Shown here in pieces: positions 1-7,627 of a DNA stretch of 64,000 bases. Below the pieces are notes generated by a model, which did no database searches, had not been told where the DNA came from, and was given only the letters and a program-made list of their open reading frames with translations. Position 1 is the stretch's first letter, and every line of letters starts with the position of its first letter. Made by a program: the position numbers and the translations under genes. The stretch comes from Micromonospora sp. BL4 (GTDB lineage Bacteria > Actinomycetota > Actinomycetes > Mycobacteriales > Micromonosporaceae), in NCBI RefSeq assembly GCF_003667505.1, contig NZ_RCVJ01000153.1:1-64000 (forward strand), written 5' to 3'.

Positions 1-2
1 CC

Positions 3-635
3 CCGCTGCCGCCGGGCGCCGTACCGGCGGCCGGCGGGTACGACGCCGACCCGCGCCCGCCCGACCTGCCGGCGCCCGGCCTGCTGCCGCCCGGCCCGTC
101 GCCCGCCGGCGCACCCGGCACCCTGTTGACCCACGGGTCGGCGGGGCGGGGGCCACTGGAGCCCTGGCCGGACACGGTCCGCTGGCAACGGATCTCCTCC
201 GACCTGATCTGGGTGGAGCTGATCCGGCTGGCCGTGGTGCTCGCCATCGGGCTGGCGGTGACCGGGATCGGCTGGGCGTTGAGCGGTCAGGGCCTGTTCG
301 GGCTCGCCCTCGCCGCCGTCCTGGTGTTCGGTGCGTGGCGGGCCGTGGCGATCGTCCGCGCCGTCAAGGCCTGGGGGTACGCGGAACGGGAGGACGACCT
401 GCTGGTCCGGCACGGGTTGCTGATCCGGCGGCTCTCCATCGTGCCGTACTCCCGGATGCAGTTCGTCGACGTCAGCGCCGGGCCGCTGGAGCGCGCCTTC
501 AACCTGGCCACCGTGCAGTTGCACACGGCTGCGGCGGCGAGCGACGCCCGGGTGCCGGGGCTGCGACCGGCGGAGGCGTCCCGGCTACGCGACCGGCTCA
601 CCGCGCTCGGCGAGGACCGGGCGGAGGGGCTGTGA
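3..635 (+). CDS. bacterial PH (bPH2, YdbS-like) membrane protein, 5' truncated
   Basis: The frame is open from the window edge without a stop, so the start lies to the left. The visible part begins with a proline/glycine-rich stretch of about 45 residues, resembling the N-terminus of the next gene. A TTG at 126 could start a 169-residue form, but the in-frame proline-rich sequence before it argues for a longer protein. Two adjacent hydrophobic segments follow (IRLAVVLAIGLAVTGIGWAL and LFGLALAAVLVFGAWRAVAI), then a bPH2 domain with the typical LLVRHGLLIRR...IVPYSRMQFVDV pattern. It resembles YdbS, which in other bacteria pairs with a larger YdbT-like protein; that partner is the next gene, 43 nt downstream. 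The role is unproven; a membrane-associated complex is likely. Confidence 0.85.
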   Translation, partial: PLPPGAVPAAGGYDADPRPPDLPAPGLLPPGPSPAGAPGTLLTHGSAGRGPLEPWPDTVRWQRISSDLIWVELIRLAVVLAIGLAVTGIGWALSGQGLFGLALAAVLVFGAWRAVAIVRAVKAWGYAEREDDLLVRHGLLIRRLSIVPYSRMQFVDVSAGPLERAFNLATVQLHTAAAASDARVPGLRPAEASRLRDRLTALGEDRAEGL

Positions 636-678
636 CCGCGCGACCGGGGGACCACCGGCCGCGCCGGAGGTCGACCCG

Positions 679-2175
679 ATGAGCGACCGTCCCGCCGAAC
701 CGGGCACCGGACCGCCCCGGCCACCGGGCGGCGCGCCGCCCGCCGGCCCGCCCCCCGGCGGCGCGGTGCCGCCCTACGCGCCCGGCGGCGCGCCGCCCTA
801 CACGGCTGTGCCTCCCGGGGTGCCCCAGCCCTGGCCGGCGGCCGCCGCGGGTGGCGACGGCGAGCCGCGTCAGCGACTGCACCCGCTCAGCCCGCTGCTG
901 CACGGGGCCAAATCGCTGGTCGTGGTGATCGCCGGGCTGTCCTGGTCGACGCTGTCCCGCGTCGGCTTCGGCTGGTTCGCGGCCATGGTCGTCGTGCTGG
1001 CGCTCGGCGCGACCGTGCTGTCGGTGGTCAGCTGGTACAACACCGGCTACCACGTGGTGGGCCGGGAGCTGCGGGTGTACGAGGGGCTGCTCTGGCGGCG
1101 TACCCGGGCGATTCCCCTGGAGCGGTTGCAGGCCGTGGAGGTGGTCCGGCCGCTGCTCGCCCAGCTCACCGGCCTGGCCGAGCTGCGGCTGGAAGTGGTC
1201 GGCGGGGGCAAGACCGAGGCGCCGCTGGCGTACCTCGGGGTGGCCGACGCGGCCCGGCTGCGCGAGCGGCTGCTGGCGCTCGCCGGCCGGACGTCACAGC
1301 CGCCCGAGCCGGGGCTCGCGGCGCCCGCGACGGCCCCGGGGACGGCGCCGCCGGCGGCGGCGGTGGGCCGCCCGCTGCACGCGGTACGCAACCAGAACCT
1401 GCTGGTCAGCCAGCTGCTCACCCCGCAGGCGCTCCTGCTCCCGTTCGGTCTGGCCTTCGTCGTGGTGCAGTTCCTCACCGCCGGGTCGTGGTCGTTCGTC
1501 GCGGTGGCGAGCACGCTGACCGCGATGGCCGGTGTGCTGCTGCAACCGATCCGCCGGGTCCTCGACGACTGGAACTTCCGGCTGGCCCGCGACGGCGGCA
1601 CGCTGCGGGTGCACAACGGCCTGCTGGAGACCCGGGCGCAGACCGTGCCGCTGGACCGGGTGCAGACCGTACGGGCAACCTGGCCGCTGCTCTGGCGGGT
1701 GAAGGGCTGGCTGCGGCTGCGGCTGGAGGTGGCCGGGTACTCCGTCGCGGAGGCCGACGACCGCAACCGACCGGACCGTCTGCTGCCGGTCGGTGACCTG
1801 CCGACCGCGACGATGATCGTCGGCGAGGTGCTGCCGGGCGTACGCCTCGACGCGCTGGCGCTGAGCCCACCACCGCCCCGGGCCCGCTGGCTGCACCCGC
1901 TGGGCCGGGGCGCGTTCGGCGCCGGCCTGTTCGAGCGGGTCTTCGCCACCCGGTCCGGGCTGCTCACCCGGCAGGTGGCGATCGTGCCGTACGCCCGGAT
2001 CCAGAGCGTGCGGGTGGTGCAGGGGCCGGCGCAGCGCCGGCTCGGGCTGGCCACCGTCCACGCGGACACCGCGGGCGGGTCGGGCGCGGCCGCCCAGGAC
2101 CGGGATCTTTCGGAGGCATGGGGCCTGGCGGCCGAGCTGACCGCCCGCGCGCACGCCGCCCGCCGCGCCGGCTGA
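679..2175 (+). CDS. bPH2-domain membrane protein (YdbT-like), three PH repeats
   Basis: 498 residues. ATG at 679 follows a GGAGG motif with good spacing. The N-terminal 70 residues are proline/glycine/alanine-rich and probably disordered. Then come hydrophobic segments near residues 90-120 and three bPH2 repeats, each with the pattern 'L-x-V-x-x-G-L-L-x-R-x-x-x-I/V-P-L/Y-x-R-I/L-Q-x-V': LRVYEGLLWRRTRAIPLERL, then LRVHNGLLETRAQTVPLDRV, then FATRSGLLTRQVAIVPYARI. A second hydrophobic pair lies between repeats one and two. This matches YdbT-type proteins, usually encoded next to a single-PH YdbS-like protein as here. The two likely work as one membrane complex. The biochemical function is not known for most members of the family. 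Confidence 0.88.
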   Translation: MSDRPAEPGTGPPRPPGGAPPAGPPPGGAVPPYAPGGAPPYTAVPPGVPQPWPAAAAGGDGEPRQRLHPLSPLLHGAKSLVVVIAGLSWSTLSRVGFGWFAAMVVVLALGATVLSVVSWYNTGYHVVGRELRVYEGLLWRRTRAIPLERLQAVEVVRPLLAQLTGLAELRLEVVGGGKTEAPLAYLGVADAARLRERLLALAGRTSQPPEPGLAAPATAPGTAPPAAAVGRPLHAVRNQNLLVSQLLTPQALLLPFGLAFVVVQFLTAGSWSFVAVASTLTAMAGVLLQPIRRVLDDWNFRLARDGGTLRVHNGLLETRAQTVPLDRVQTVRATWPLLWRVKGWLRLRLEVAGYSVAEADDRNRPDRLLPVGDLPTATMIVGEVLPGVRLDALALSPPPPRARWLHPLGRGAFGAGLFERVFATRSGLLTRQVAIVPYARIQSVRVVQGPAQRRLGLATVHADTAGGSGAAAQDRDLSEAWGLAAELTARAHAARRAG

Positions 2176-2189
2176 CCCGGTCAGCCGGC
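2167..2189. terminator. hairpin overlapping the stop codon of the YdbT-like gene
   Basis: Perfect 10-bp arms (GCCGGCTGAC / GTCAGCCGGC) with a CCG loop. The left arm contains the TGA stop at 2173-2175. It lies between two convergent genes whose stops are only 24 nt apart, so it could serve both. There is no U-tract. Confidence 0.5.
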
Positions 2190-2199
2190 GCCGACGGCG

Positions 2200-3318
2200 T
2201 CAGCGGTCGGCGGGTACCGCGGGCTGGTCGGAGGCGCCCGGCGCGACCCGCGCGGGTTGTCCGCCGGCCGGCCGTTCCGAGGTGGTTTCCGGCGGGTCCG
2301 CCGTGCCGTCCGGGCCGGTGATCTCCCCCGGCGGCGGCTCCGCGGCGACCGGGGCGGACCCGGCGCGTCGGGCCCGCAGCGCCGCCCACCCGCGCTCGGC
2401 CAGGCCGACCACCAGGAAGGTCAGCCCGACGTACGTCCAGCCGACCAGCACGTCGATCACGTAGTGCTCACCCGAGTAGACCAGGGTGAAGGTCATCGCC
2501 AGCGGGTACGCGAGCAGCAGCGGCCACCAGCGGCGGCGGGTGGTGTGCAGGAAGAAGAGCACCACGAACAGCGCCCACGCGGTGTGCAGCGACGGCATCG
2601 CGGCGACCGGGTTCGAGGCGATCTGGCCGGCGTTGAGCACGTTGCCGGCGCCGTGCATGCCGAACGCCTTCCACCCCCGGGTGGAGATCCGGGCGACCTC
2701 GGTGAGCAGGCCGTTCTGCGCCGCCCACCACGGCGGCGCAGCCGGGTAGAGGAAGTAGGTGGCCAGGCCGGCGGCGCAGAGGAAGCCCCAGCGCCGCATG
2801 TACGCCGCCCAGCGGTGCCGGTCCCGCAGCCAGAGCACGGCGGCGGCGGCCAGCGCGACCACGAAGTGCGAGAAGTACACCCAGCTCGCCGCGACGTCGT
2901 ACCACTGCAGCTGCGGGTGGTAGAGGTGCTCCTGCAACCAGATGGTGGGCACCTCGCCGCCGGTGGCCCAGCCGAACATGAACCGGTCGGCGACGATCAG
3001 CTCCATCGCGTGCGGGGTGGCGCCGTTGTCGGCGAACCCTCGGGAGAGGTTGTACGCGGCGAGCAGCAGGACCACCGGCACCCAGTCCCGGGCGAAGCGC
3101 AGGTGACTTCGCCACGGCCGGTCGCTGTTCCAGGCGATGGTGCCCGCCCAGATCCAGACGAACGCGTACGCGGGGTCGGTGGGAAGCCCGATGCCCAGCC
3201 AGGCGGCCACGAAGGCGACCGCCCAGATCGTCATGGCGACGATGCGCCGACGGCCCCCGTCCGGGGACGCGGGCGGGTCGGTCCGGGCGGGGGGTTGGGG
3301 GTCAGTCACGACGGCCAT
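2200..3318 (-). CDS. PAP2-family membrane phosphatase
   Basis: 372 residues from an ATG at 3318; a GTG six codons' worth of sequence... at 3309 is also in frame. The upstream reading frame has no coding character and there is no Shine-Dalgarno, but a TAACCT box 8 nt upstream suggests a leaderless message. The protein has about six hydrophobic segments. PAP2 signature residues are visible: MPSLHTAWALF (the PSxH motif) and YSGEHYVIDVLVGW (the final histidine/aspartate motif). Such proteins dephosphorylate lipid phosphates, for example phosphatidic acid or prenyl-diphosphates, at the membrane. The substrate cannot be told from sequence. The C-terminal 50 residues are charged and proline-rich, probably cytoplasmic. 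It is convergent with the PH-domain gene and divergent from the thioesterase. Confidence 0.88.
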   Translation of the reverse strand: MAVVTDPQPPARTDPPASPDGGRRRIVAMTIWAVAFVAAWLGIGLPTDPAYAFVWIWAGTIAWNSDRPWRSHLRFARDWVPVVLLLAAYNLSRGFADNGATPHAMELIVADRFMFGWATGGEVPTIWLQEHLYHPQLQWYDVAASWVYFSHFVVALAAAAVLWLRDRHRWAAYMRRWGFLCAAGLATYFLYPAAPPWWAAQNGLLTEVARISTRGWKAFGMHGAGNVLNAGQIASNPVAAMPSLHTAWALFVVLFFLHTTRRRWWPLLLAYPLAMTFTLVYSGEHYVIDVLVGWTYVGLTFLVVGLAERGWAALRARRAGSAPVAAEPPPGEITGPDGTADPPETTSERPAGGQPARVAPGASDQPAVPADR

Positions 3319-3326
3319 CGCGGTCA

Positions 3327-3332
3327 AGGTTA
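3327..3332 (-). promoter_or_regulatory. -10-like TAACCT, leaderless start for the PAP2 gene
   Basis: On the minus strand TAACCT (a TAnnnT box) ends 8 nt before the ATG at 3318, and no Shine-Dalgarno is present. This spacing would put transcription start at or next to the A of ATG. No clear -35 is seen. Inference from spacing only. Confidence 0.45.
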
Positions 3333-3455
3333 ACGACGGGTGCGGCATCGACCGACGGGGACCACCCGGAGGACCCGTTCGCAGGTGGGCGACGGCGGGC
3401 CCCGACGGGTGCGGCGGGATCGCCGGGCGAGTGCTCGGCGGGCTCGGCGAGCACC

Positions 3456-3461
3456 TAGGCT
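3456..3461 (+). promoter_or_regulatory. -10-like TAGGCT, leaderless start for the thioesterase gene
   Basis: TAGGCT is followed by 7 nt and then the ATG at 3469. There is no Shine-Dalgarno. This is the arrangement expected when transcription starts at the initiation codon. No convincing -35 hexamer is visible. Confidence 0.45.
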
Positions 3462-3468
3462 GGCGACC

Positions 3469-3873
3469 ATGCAGGAGCAGCCCGAGCCGGCCTTCGCGCC
3501 GGGTCTGACCGCCCAGGTCGAGTTGACCGTCACCGACGCGGACACCGCCCAGGCGGTCGGTTCCGGGGACGTGCCGGTGCTCGGCACACCCCGGGTGCTC
3601 GCGCTGGCCGAGGCGGCCACCGTCGCGGCGACCGCGACCACGATGCCGTCCGGGTCGACGACCGTGGGGACCCGGGTCGAGCTGGAGCACCTGGCGCCGA
3701 CCGTGGTCGGCCGGACGGTCCGGGCGCAGGCTCTGCTGGCGGCCGTCGACGGTCGCCGGCTGTCGTTCGAGGTGACCGTCACCGAGGGTGACGAGACGGT
3801 GGCCCGGGGTCGGGTGGAACGGATCCTGGTGGACCGGCAACGCTTCGTCGACCGTGCCGGGCGGGCATCATGA
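3469..3873 (+). CDS. FlK-like hot-dog thioesterase
   Basis: 134 residues; single hot-dog fold domain. Thr40, Glu48 and His74 line up by spacing (8 and 26 residues apart) with the catalytic Thr42, Glu50 and His76 of fluoroacetyl-CoA thioesterase FlK: GTPRVLALAEAAT and VELEHLAP. Proteins of this type hydrolyse acyl-CoA thioesters in the cytoplasm. Most homologues are housekeeping rather than fluoroacetate-specific, and no fluorinase-type gene is nearby, so the substrate is open. The stop overlaps the start of the next gene by an ATGA, implying translational coupling to the metallo-beta-lactamase-fold hydrolase. The start was chosen because the family N-terminus begins here and the sequence further upstream reads as arginine-rich non-coding. 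Confidence 0.8.
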   Translation: MQEQPEPAFAPGLTAQVELTVTDADTAQAVGSGDVPVLGTPRVLALAEAATVAATATTMPSGSTTVGTRVELEHLAPTVVGRTVRAQALLAAVDGRRLSFEVTVTEGDETVARGRVERILVDRQRFVDRAGRAS

Positions 3874-4706
3874 CCGGCGGATTCGTCGAGGTCGCCGACC
3901 GGGTGCACGTGCTGCGCGAGCCGCTGCTGCGGGTCAACGTCACCCTGGTCGTCGGCGACGCCGAGGCGCTGCTGGTGGACACCCTCTCCTCGGCGGCCCA
4001 GGCCACCGAGCTGGCCGCCGCCGTCCGGGCGGTCACCGACCGTCCGCTGACGCTGGTCAACACCCACCACCACTACGACCACTGCTTCGGCAACGCCGTC
4101 CTGGCCGGCGACCCGCCCCGCCCGGTCTACGCGCACGCGCTCGCCGCCACGGCGCTGCGCGAGCAGCCGGAGCGGCTGCGCCGGGAGGCGTACGAGGAGG
4201 TGCGCGAGGAGCACCCCGCACTCGCCGCCGAGCTGGCCGACACACCGCTGCTCGCCCCGACGCACATCGTGCACACCGAGACGGCACTCGACCTGGGCGG
4301 CCGGCGGGTGCTGCTGCGTCACCCCGGGCGGGGGCACACCGACGCCGATCTGGTGGTGCACGTACCCGACGCGAACGTGCTGGTCGCCGGGGATCTGGTG
4401 GAGCAGAGCGGGCCGCCCGCCTTCGAGGACTCGTACCCCCTGCAGTGGCCGGACGCGGTCGCCGACCTGCTCCGGCTGGCCACCGTGGGCACGGTGGTGG
4501 TGCCGGGCCACGGCGACCCGGTGGACGTGGAGTTCGTCCGCGCGCAGCACGCCGAGCTGGCGAAGCTGGCCTGGCTGATCCGGGCCGGGCACACCGGTGG
4601 CGCGCCGCCGGAACGGGTCGCCGCCGAGGCGCCCTTCGGCGCCCGCGCCGCCGTCGTCGCCGCCCGCCGCGGCTACCGCGAACTCGACGGCGCGGTCGAG
4701 GTCTAG
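3870..4706 (+). CDS. metallo-beta-lactamase-fold hydrolase
   Basis: 278 residues. The zinc-binding motif THHHYDH (His66, His68, Asp70, His71) is clear. Further ligands are the His in HPGRGHTDAD, the Asp in LVAGDLVE and the His in VPGHGDPV near residues 155-215. The family covers glyoxalase II-like, quinolone-signal and other hydrolases, so the substrate is undetermined. The ATG overlaps the stop of the thioesterase gene (ATGA), so the two proteins are probably made together and may act on consecutive thioester or lactone intermediates. It ends with a 4-nt overlap against the convergent kinase gene. Confidence 0.85.
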   Translation: MTGGFVEVADRVHVLREPLLRVNVTLVVGDAEALLVDTLSSAAQATELAAAVRAVTDRPLTLVNTHHHYDHCFGNAVLAGDPPRPVYAHALAATALREQPERLRREAYEEVREEHPALAAELADTPLLAPTHIVHTETALDLGGRRVLLRHPGRGHTDADLVVHVPDANVLVAGDLVEQSGPPAFEDSYPLQWPDAVADLLRLATVGTVVVPGHGDPVDVEFVRAQHAELAKLAWLIRAGHTGGAPPERVAAEAPFGARAAVVAARRGYRELDGAVEV

Positions 4707-5638
4707 CTTCCGAAGCGGCGCTGGACGTCGTCGCGGGTGGGCATGGCGGTGGCGCCGCCCGGTGACTCGCAGACCAGGCCGGCCACCCGCAGCGCGAACG
4801 CCACCCGCCCGACCCAGCCCTCCGGGTCGGCCGGTTCACCGTCGAGGAGCAGATCGGCGATCAACGCGGCCATCACCGAATCGCCGGCGCCGGTGGCGTC
4901 GATCGCGTCGACCCGGGGCGCCGGCACCCGGACCGGATCGGAATCGGCGGCGGCCAGCACCGCGCCGGCCGCGCCGAGCGTCACCACGACCGTCGCGGCG
5001 CCCAGCTCGCGCAGGTACGCGGCCACCCCCTCGACCGGCTCACCCGGGTAGAGCAGCTCGGCGTCGGCGGTGCTCAGCTTGACCAAATGCGCGCCGGCGG
5101 CGAACTCGGCCACCACCTCGCGCAATCCCGCCAGCGCGTCCGGCCCGTTCAGGAGCCGGGGGCGCACGTTCGGGTCGAAGACCCGCAGGCCGGTGGCGAG
5201 CCCCCAGGCACGCCGGGCGGCCGCCAGCGTGTCGGGTCGCAGCAGCACGACGGAGCCGCAGTAGAGCACGTCCGCGCCCTCCAGCAGCGCCAGGTCGAGA
5301 TCCTCGGGAGCGAGCAGGCCGTAGGAGGGCGGCTCCCCGTAGAAGCGGAAGTCGGGTTCCGGGCCGGCGAAGGTGACCACCGCGAGGGTGGTCGGCGCCG
5401 GCACCGTGACCGCGCCGGCCAGCTCGACATCGGCCGCGGTCAGGAACGCGCGGATCCGGCCGGCCAGCACGTCGTCGCCGAGTGAACCGACGAACTGCGC
5501 CGCGCCACCGAGCCGGGCCACCCCGACGGCGACGTTGAGCGGCGCGCCGCCGATCGCCTGCCGGTAGACCCGCTCGCCGTCCCGCTCGGTGTCGAGCAGA
5601 TCGACGAGCGCCTCGCCGAGCACCACCGCGTATCCCAT
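4703..5638 (-). CDS. PfkB-family sugar kinase (fructokinase-like)
   Basis: 311 residues, the usual size for the family. It has the N-terminal GGAPLNVAVGVARLGG substrate-binding motif and the C-terminal DATGAGDSVMAAL anion-hole/catalytic motif with the catalytic Asp. These kinases phosphorylate sugars such as fructose or 2-keto-3-deoxygluconate using ATP. The exact sugar is not certain; the N-terminal MGYAVVLGEALVDLL style resembles bacterial fructokinases. AAGGGA precedes the ATG with a 7-nt gap. It lies 138 nt downstream of the XdhC gene on the same strand but has no obvious functional link to it. Confidence 0.85.
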   Translation of the reverse strand: MGYAVVLGEALVDLLDTERDGERVYRQAIGGAPLNVAVGVARLGGAAQFVGSLGDDVLAGRIRAFLTAADVELAGAVTVPAPTTLAVVTFAGPEPDFRFYGEPPSYGLLAPEDLDLALLEGADVLYCGSVVLLRPDTLAAARRAWGLATGLRVFDPNVRPRLLNGPDALAGLREVVAEFAAGAHLVKLSTADAELLYPGEPVEGVAAYLRELGAATVVVTLGAAGAVLAAADSDPVRVPAPRVDAIDATGAGDSVMAALIADLLLDGEPADPEGWVGRVAFALRVAGLVCESPGGATAMPTRDDVQRRFGS

Positions 5639-5776
5639 GCCGGTCCCTTCGTCGTCGCCAGCCGCCCCACCGCCCGCCTCGGCGATCGGCGTGGCACCAG
5701 GCTGGCACAGCGTGTGGCCCGGCGGGTCCGGAAGGCGCGGTCCGGCCCGACCGGGGCACCGCCGCAGCGGCCCGTG

Positions 5777-6928
5777 CTATCCCGCCCGGTGGATCGGCCC
5801 GCCGGACGCGGTCAGAGGACGGCCGCTCCCACCCCAACGGCTCGCGACGATCTGCGCGGCCACGCTCACCGCGGTCTCCTCCGGGGTACGCCCACCGAGG
5901 TCCAGCCCGATCGGCGAGGCGAGCCGAGCGAGCTGCTCCGGGCTCAGCCCCGCCTCGCGCAGCAGCTTGTGCCGCTCGTCGTGGGTGCGCCGCGAACCCA
6001 TCGCGCCGACGTACGCCAGCTGGTGCCGCAGCGCCAGCGCCAGCAGCGGAATGTCGAACTTCGGGTCGTGGGTCAGCACGCAGACCACCGTCCGCCCGTC
6101 GACCCGGCCGGCGTCCAACTCGGTCCCCAGGTAGCGGTGCGGCCACTGCACCACGACCTCGTCCGCCTCGGGGAAACGCCGAGGGGTGGCGAAGACCGGA
6201 CGGGCGTCGCAGACGGTCACCCGGTAGCCGAGGAACGTGCCGATCCGGGCCACCGCGGCGGCGAAGTCGATCGCCCCGAAGACGATCATCCGGGGCGGGG
6301 TGGCGTAGGCGGTCACGAAGAGGCTCAGGCCGGCGCCTCGACGCTGCCCGTGGTAGCCGTACCGGAGCACCCCGCTGTGCCCGGCGGCGAGCAGCCCGAG
6401 GGCGTCGGCGGTGGCGGCGGCGTCCAGCCGGTCGTCGCCGAGCGAGCCGGTCACCCGCTGCCCGGTCAGCACCAGGCGGCGTCCCAGTCGCCCCGCCGGG
6501 TCGGCGGGCGCCGCGCCCGGTGGGTCGCCGGCGTCGGCCGCGACGCAGGTGACCACCGCCACGGGTCGGCCGGCGCGGCGTGCCGAGTCGACCGCGTCCA
6601 GCTCCACGAGACGGCCGGCGTCGATCCGCTCCACGAACACGTCGAGCTCCCCGCCGCAGGTCAGGCCCGCGGTGTACGCGGTGTCGTCGCTGACGCCGTA
6701 GCGGGTCAGTTCGGGGGCGCCGGTGTCGAGCACGCGGCGGGCCCGTTCGTAGAGGTCGGCCTCGACGCAGCCGCCGGAGACGCTGCCGGTGACCGCGCCG
6801 TCGGCCGCGACCAGCATGCTGGCGCCGGGCGGCTGCGGCGCGGACCGCCAGGTGGCCACGACGGTGGCCAGGGCGACCGCCTCGCCGGCGCGGCAGCGGC
6901 GGTGCGCCTCGTCGAACACGTCCGGCAC
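5777..6928 (-). CDS. XdhC/CoxI-family molybdenum-enzyme maturation factor
   Basis: 383 residues from a GTG at 6928. The N-terminal XdhC domain carries VATWRSAPQPPGASMLV and GSVSGGCVEADLYERARRVL, with the conserved GCVE cysteine. The C-terminal Rossmann-type XdhC_C domain carries IVFGAIDFAAAVARIGTFLG and YVGAMGSRRTHDERHKLL. Family members bind the molybdopterin cofactor, promote its sulfuration and deliver it to xanthine dehydrogenase/aldehyde oxidase-type enzymes; PaoD does this for PaoABC. This gene is divergent from the PaoABC-like operon, so it is the likely dedicated chaperone. Longer in-frame extensions towards 7567 run antisense through paoA and are not credible. Confidence 0.88.
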   Translation of the reverse strand: MPDVFDEAHRRCRAGEAVALATVVATWRSAPQPPGASMLVAADGAVTGSVSGGCVEADLYERARRVLDTGAPELTRYGVSDDTAYTAGLTCGGELDVFVERIDAGRLVELDAVDSARRAGRPVAVVTCVAADAGDPPGAAPADPAGRLGRRLVLTGQRVTGSLGDDRLDAAATADALGLLAAGHSGVLRYGYHGQRRGAGLSLFVTAYATPPRMIVFGAIDFAAAVARIGTFLGYRVTVCDARPVFATPRRFPEADEVVVQWPHRYLGTELDAGRVDGRTVVCVLTHDPKFDIPLLALALRHQLAYVGAMGSRRTHDERHKLLREAGLSPEQLARLASPIGLDLGGRTPEETAVSVAAQIVASRWGGSGRPLTASGGPIHRAG

Positions 6929-7078
6929 GCTCCGCCGCCTCTCCGTCTCTCCGTCTCGCCGCCGCGTCGGCCGGCCCGTGCCGGCCAGGCCCGTCGGTCC
7001 GGCGACATCGCCATGAAAGCGGCAAACAGTCCTTATGCGAAGGATATGGTCGGTTTCAACTGGAGGAGGTGCGAGTTG

Positions 7079-7627
7079 GTGAAGTCCTACCAGGCGCTGC
7101 GTACCGCGCCGAGCCCCGACCACGCGGTGGTCCGCGGTCCCGGCGCCGTCGAGGTCCACCTCATGGTGAACGGGGAATCCCGGACGACGACCGTCGAGCC
7201 ACGGGTCAGCCTGCTCGACGCCCTGCGCGACCGGCTCGAACTGACGGGGACCAAGAAGGGCTGCAACCAGGGCGCCTGCGGCGCCTGCACGGTGTGGGTG
7301 GACGGACGCCGCGTGCTGTCCTGCCTCACCCTGGCGATCACCTGCGAGAACCGCGAGGTGACCACGATCGAGGGACTGTCCGACGGCGACACCCTGCACC
7401 CGGTGCAGCAGGCGTTCCTGGACTGCGACGCCTTCCAGTGCGGCTACTGCACATCCGGGCAGATCATGTCCGTGGTGGCGCTGCTGGCCGAGGGGCACGC
7501 CGGCGACGACATGGAGATCCGGGAGTGGATGAGCGGCAACATCTGCCGCTGCGCCGCGTACCCGCACATCCGTGCTGCCGTCCGCCAGGTCCGCGACCAG
7601 GGAGGCACCGCCGATGCGGCCCGTTAG
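7079..7627 (+). CDS. molybdenum hydroxylase 2Fe-2S subunit (PaoA/YagT-like)
   Basis: 182 residues from a GTG at 7079, preceded by GGAGGAGG (7062-7069) at 9-nt spacing. It has the plant-type [2Fe-2S] motif GCNQGACGACTVWVDG with a later Cys in RVLSCL, then the second cluster motif CGYCTSG...GNICRCAAYPHI. This is the small electron-transfer subunit of a xanthine oxidase-family enzyme. E. coli PaoA is exported with a Tat signal, but no twin-arginine signal is visible here, so this enzyme is probably cytoplasmic. The stop overlaps the next gene by 14 nt, which points to strict co-translation with the FAD subunit. Confidence 0.92.
   Translation: MKSYQALRTAPSPDHAVVRGPGAVEVHLMVNGESRTTTVEPRVSLLDALRDRLELTGTKKGCNQGACGACTVWVDGRRVLSCLTLAITCENREVTTIEGLSDGDTLHPVQQAFLDCDAFQCGYCTSGQIMSVVALLAEGHAGDDMEIREWMSGNICRCAAYPHIRAAVRQVRDQGGTADAAR

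Noticed and set aside
3469..3873. Fluoroacetate resistance function
   Set aside because: The triad resembles FlK, but most homologues with this triad are general thioesterases and no fluorometabolite genes are near.
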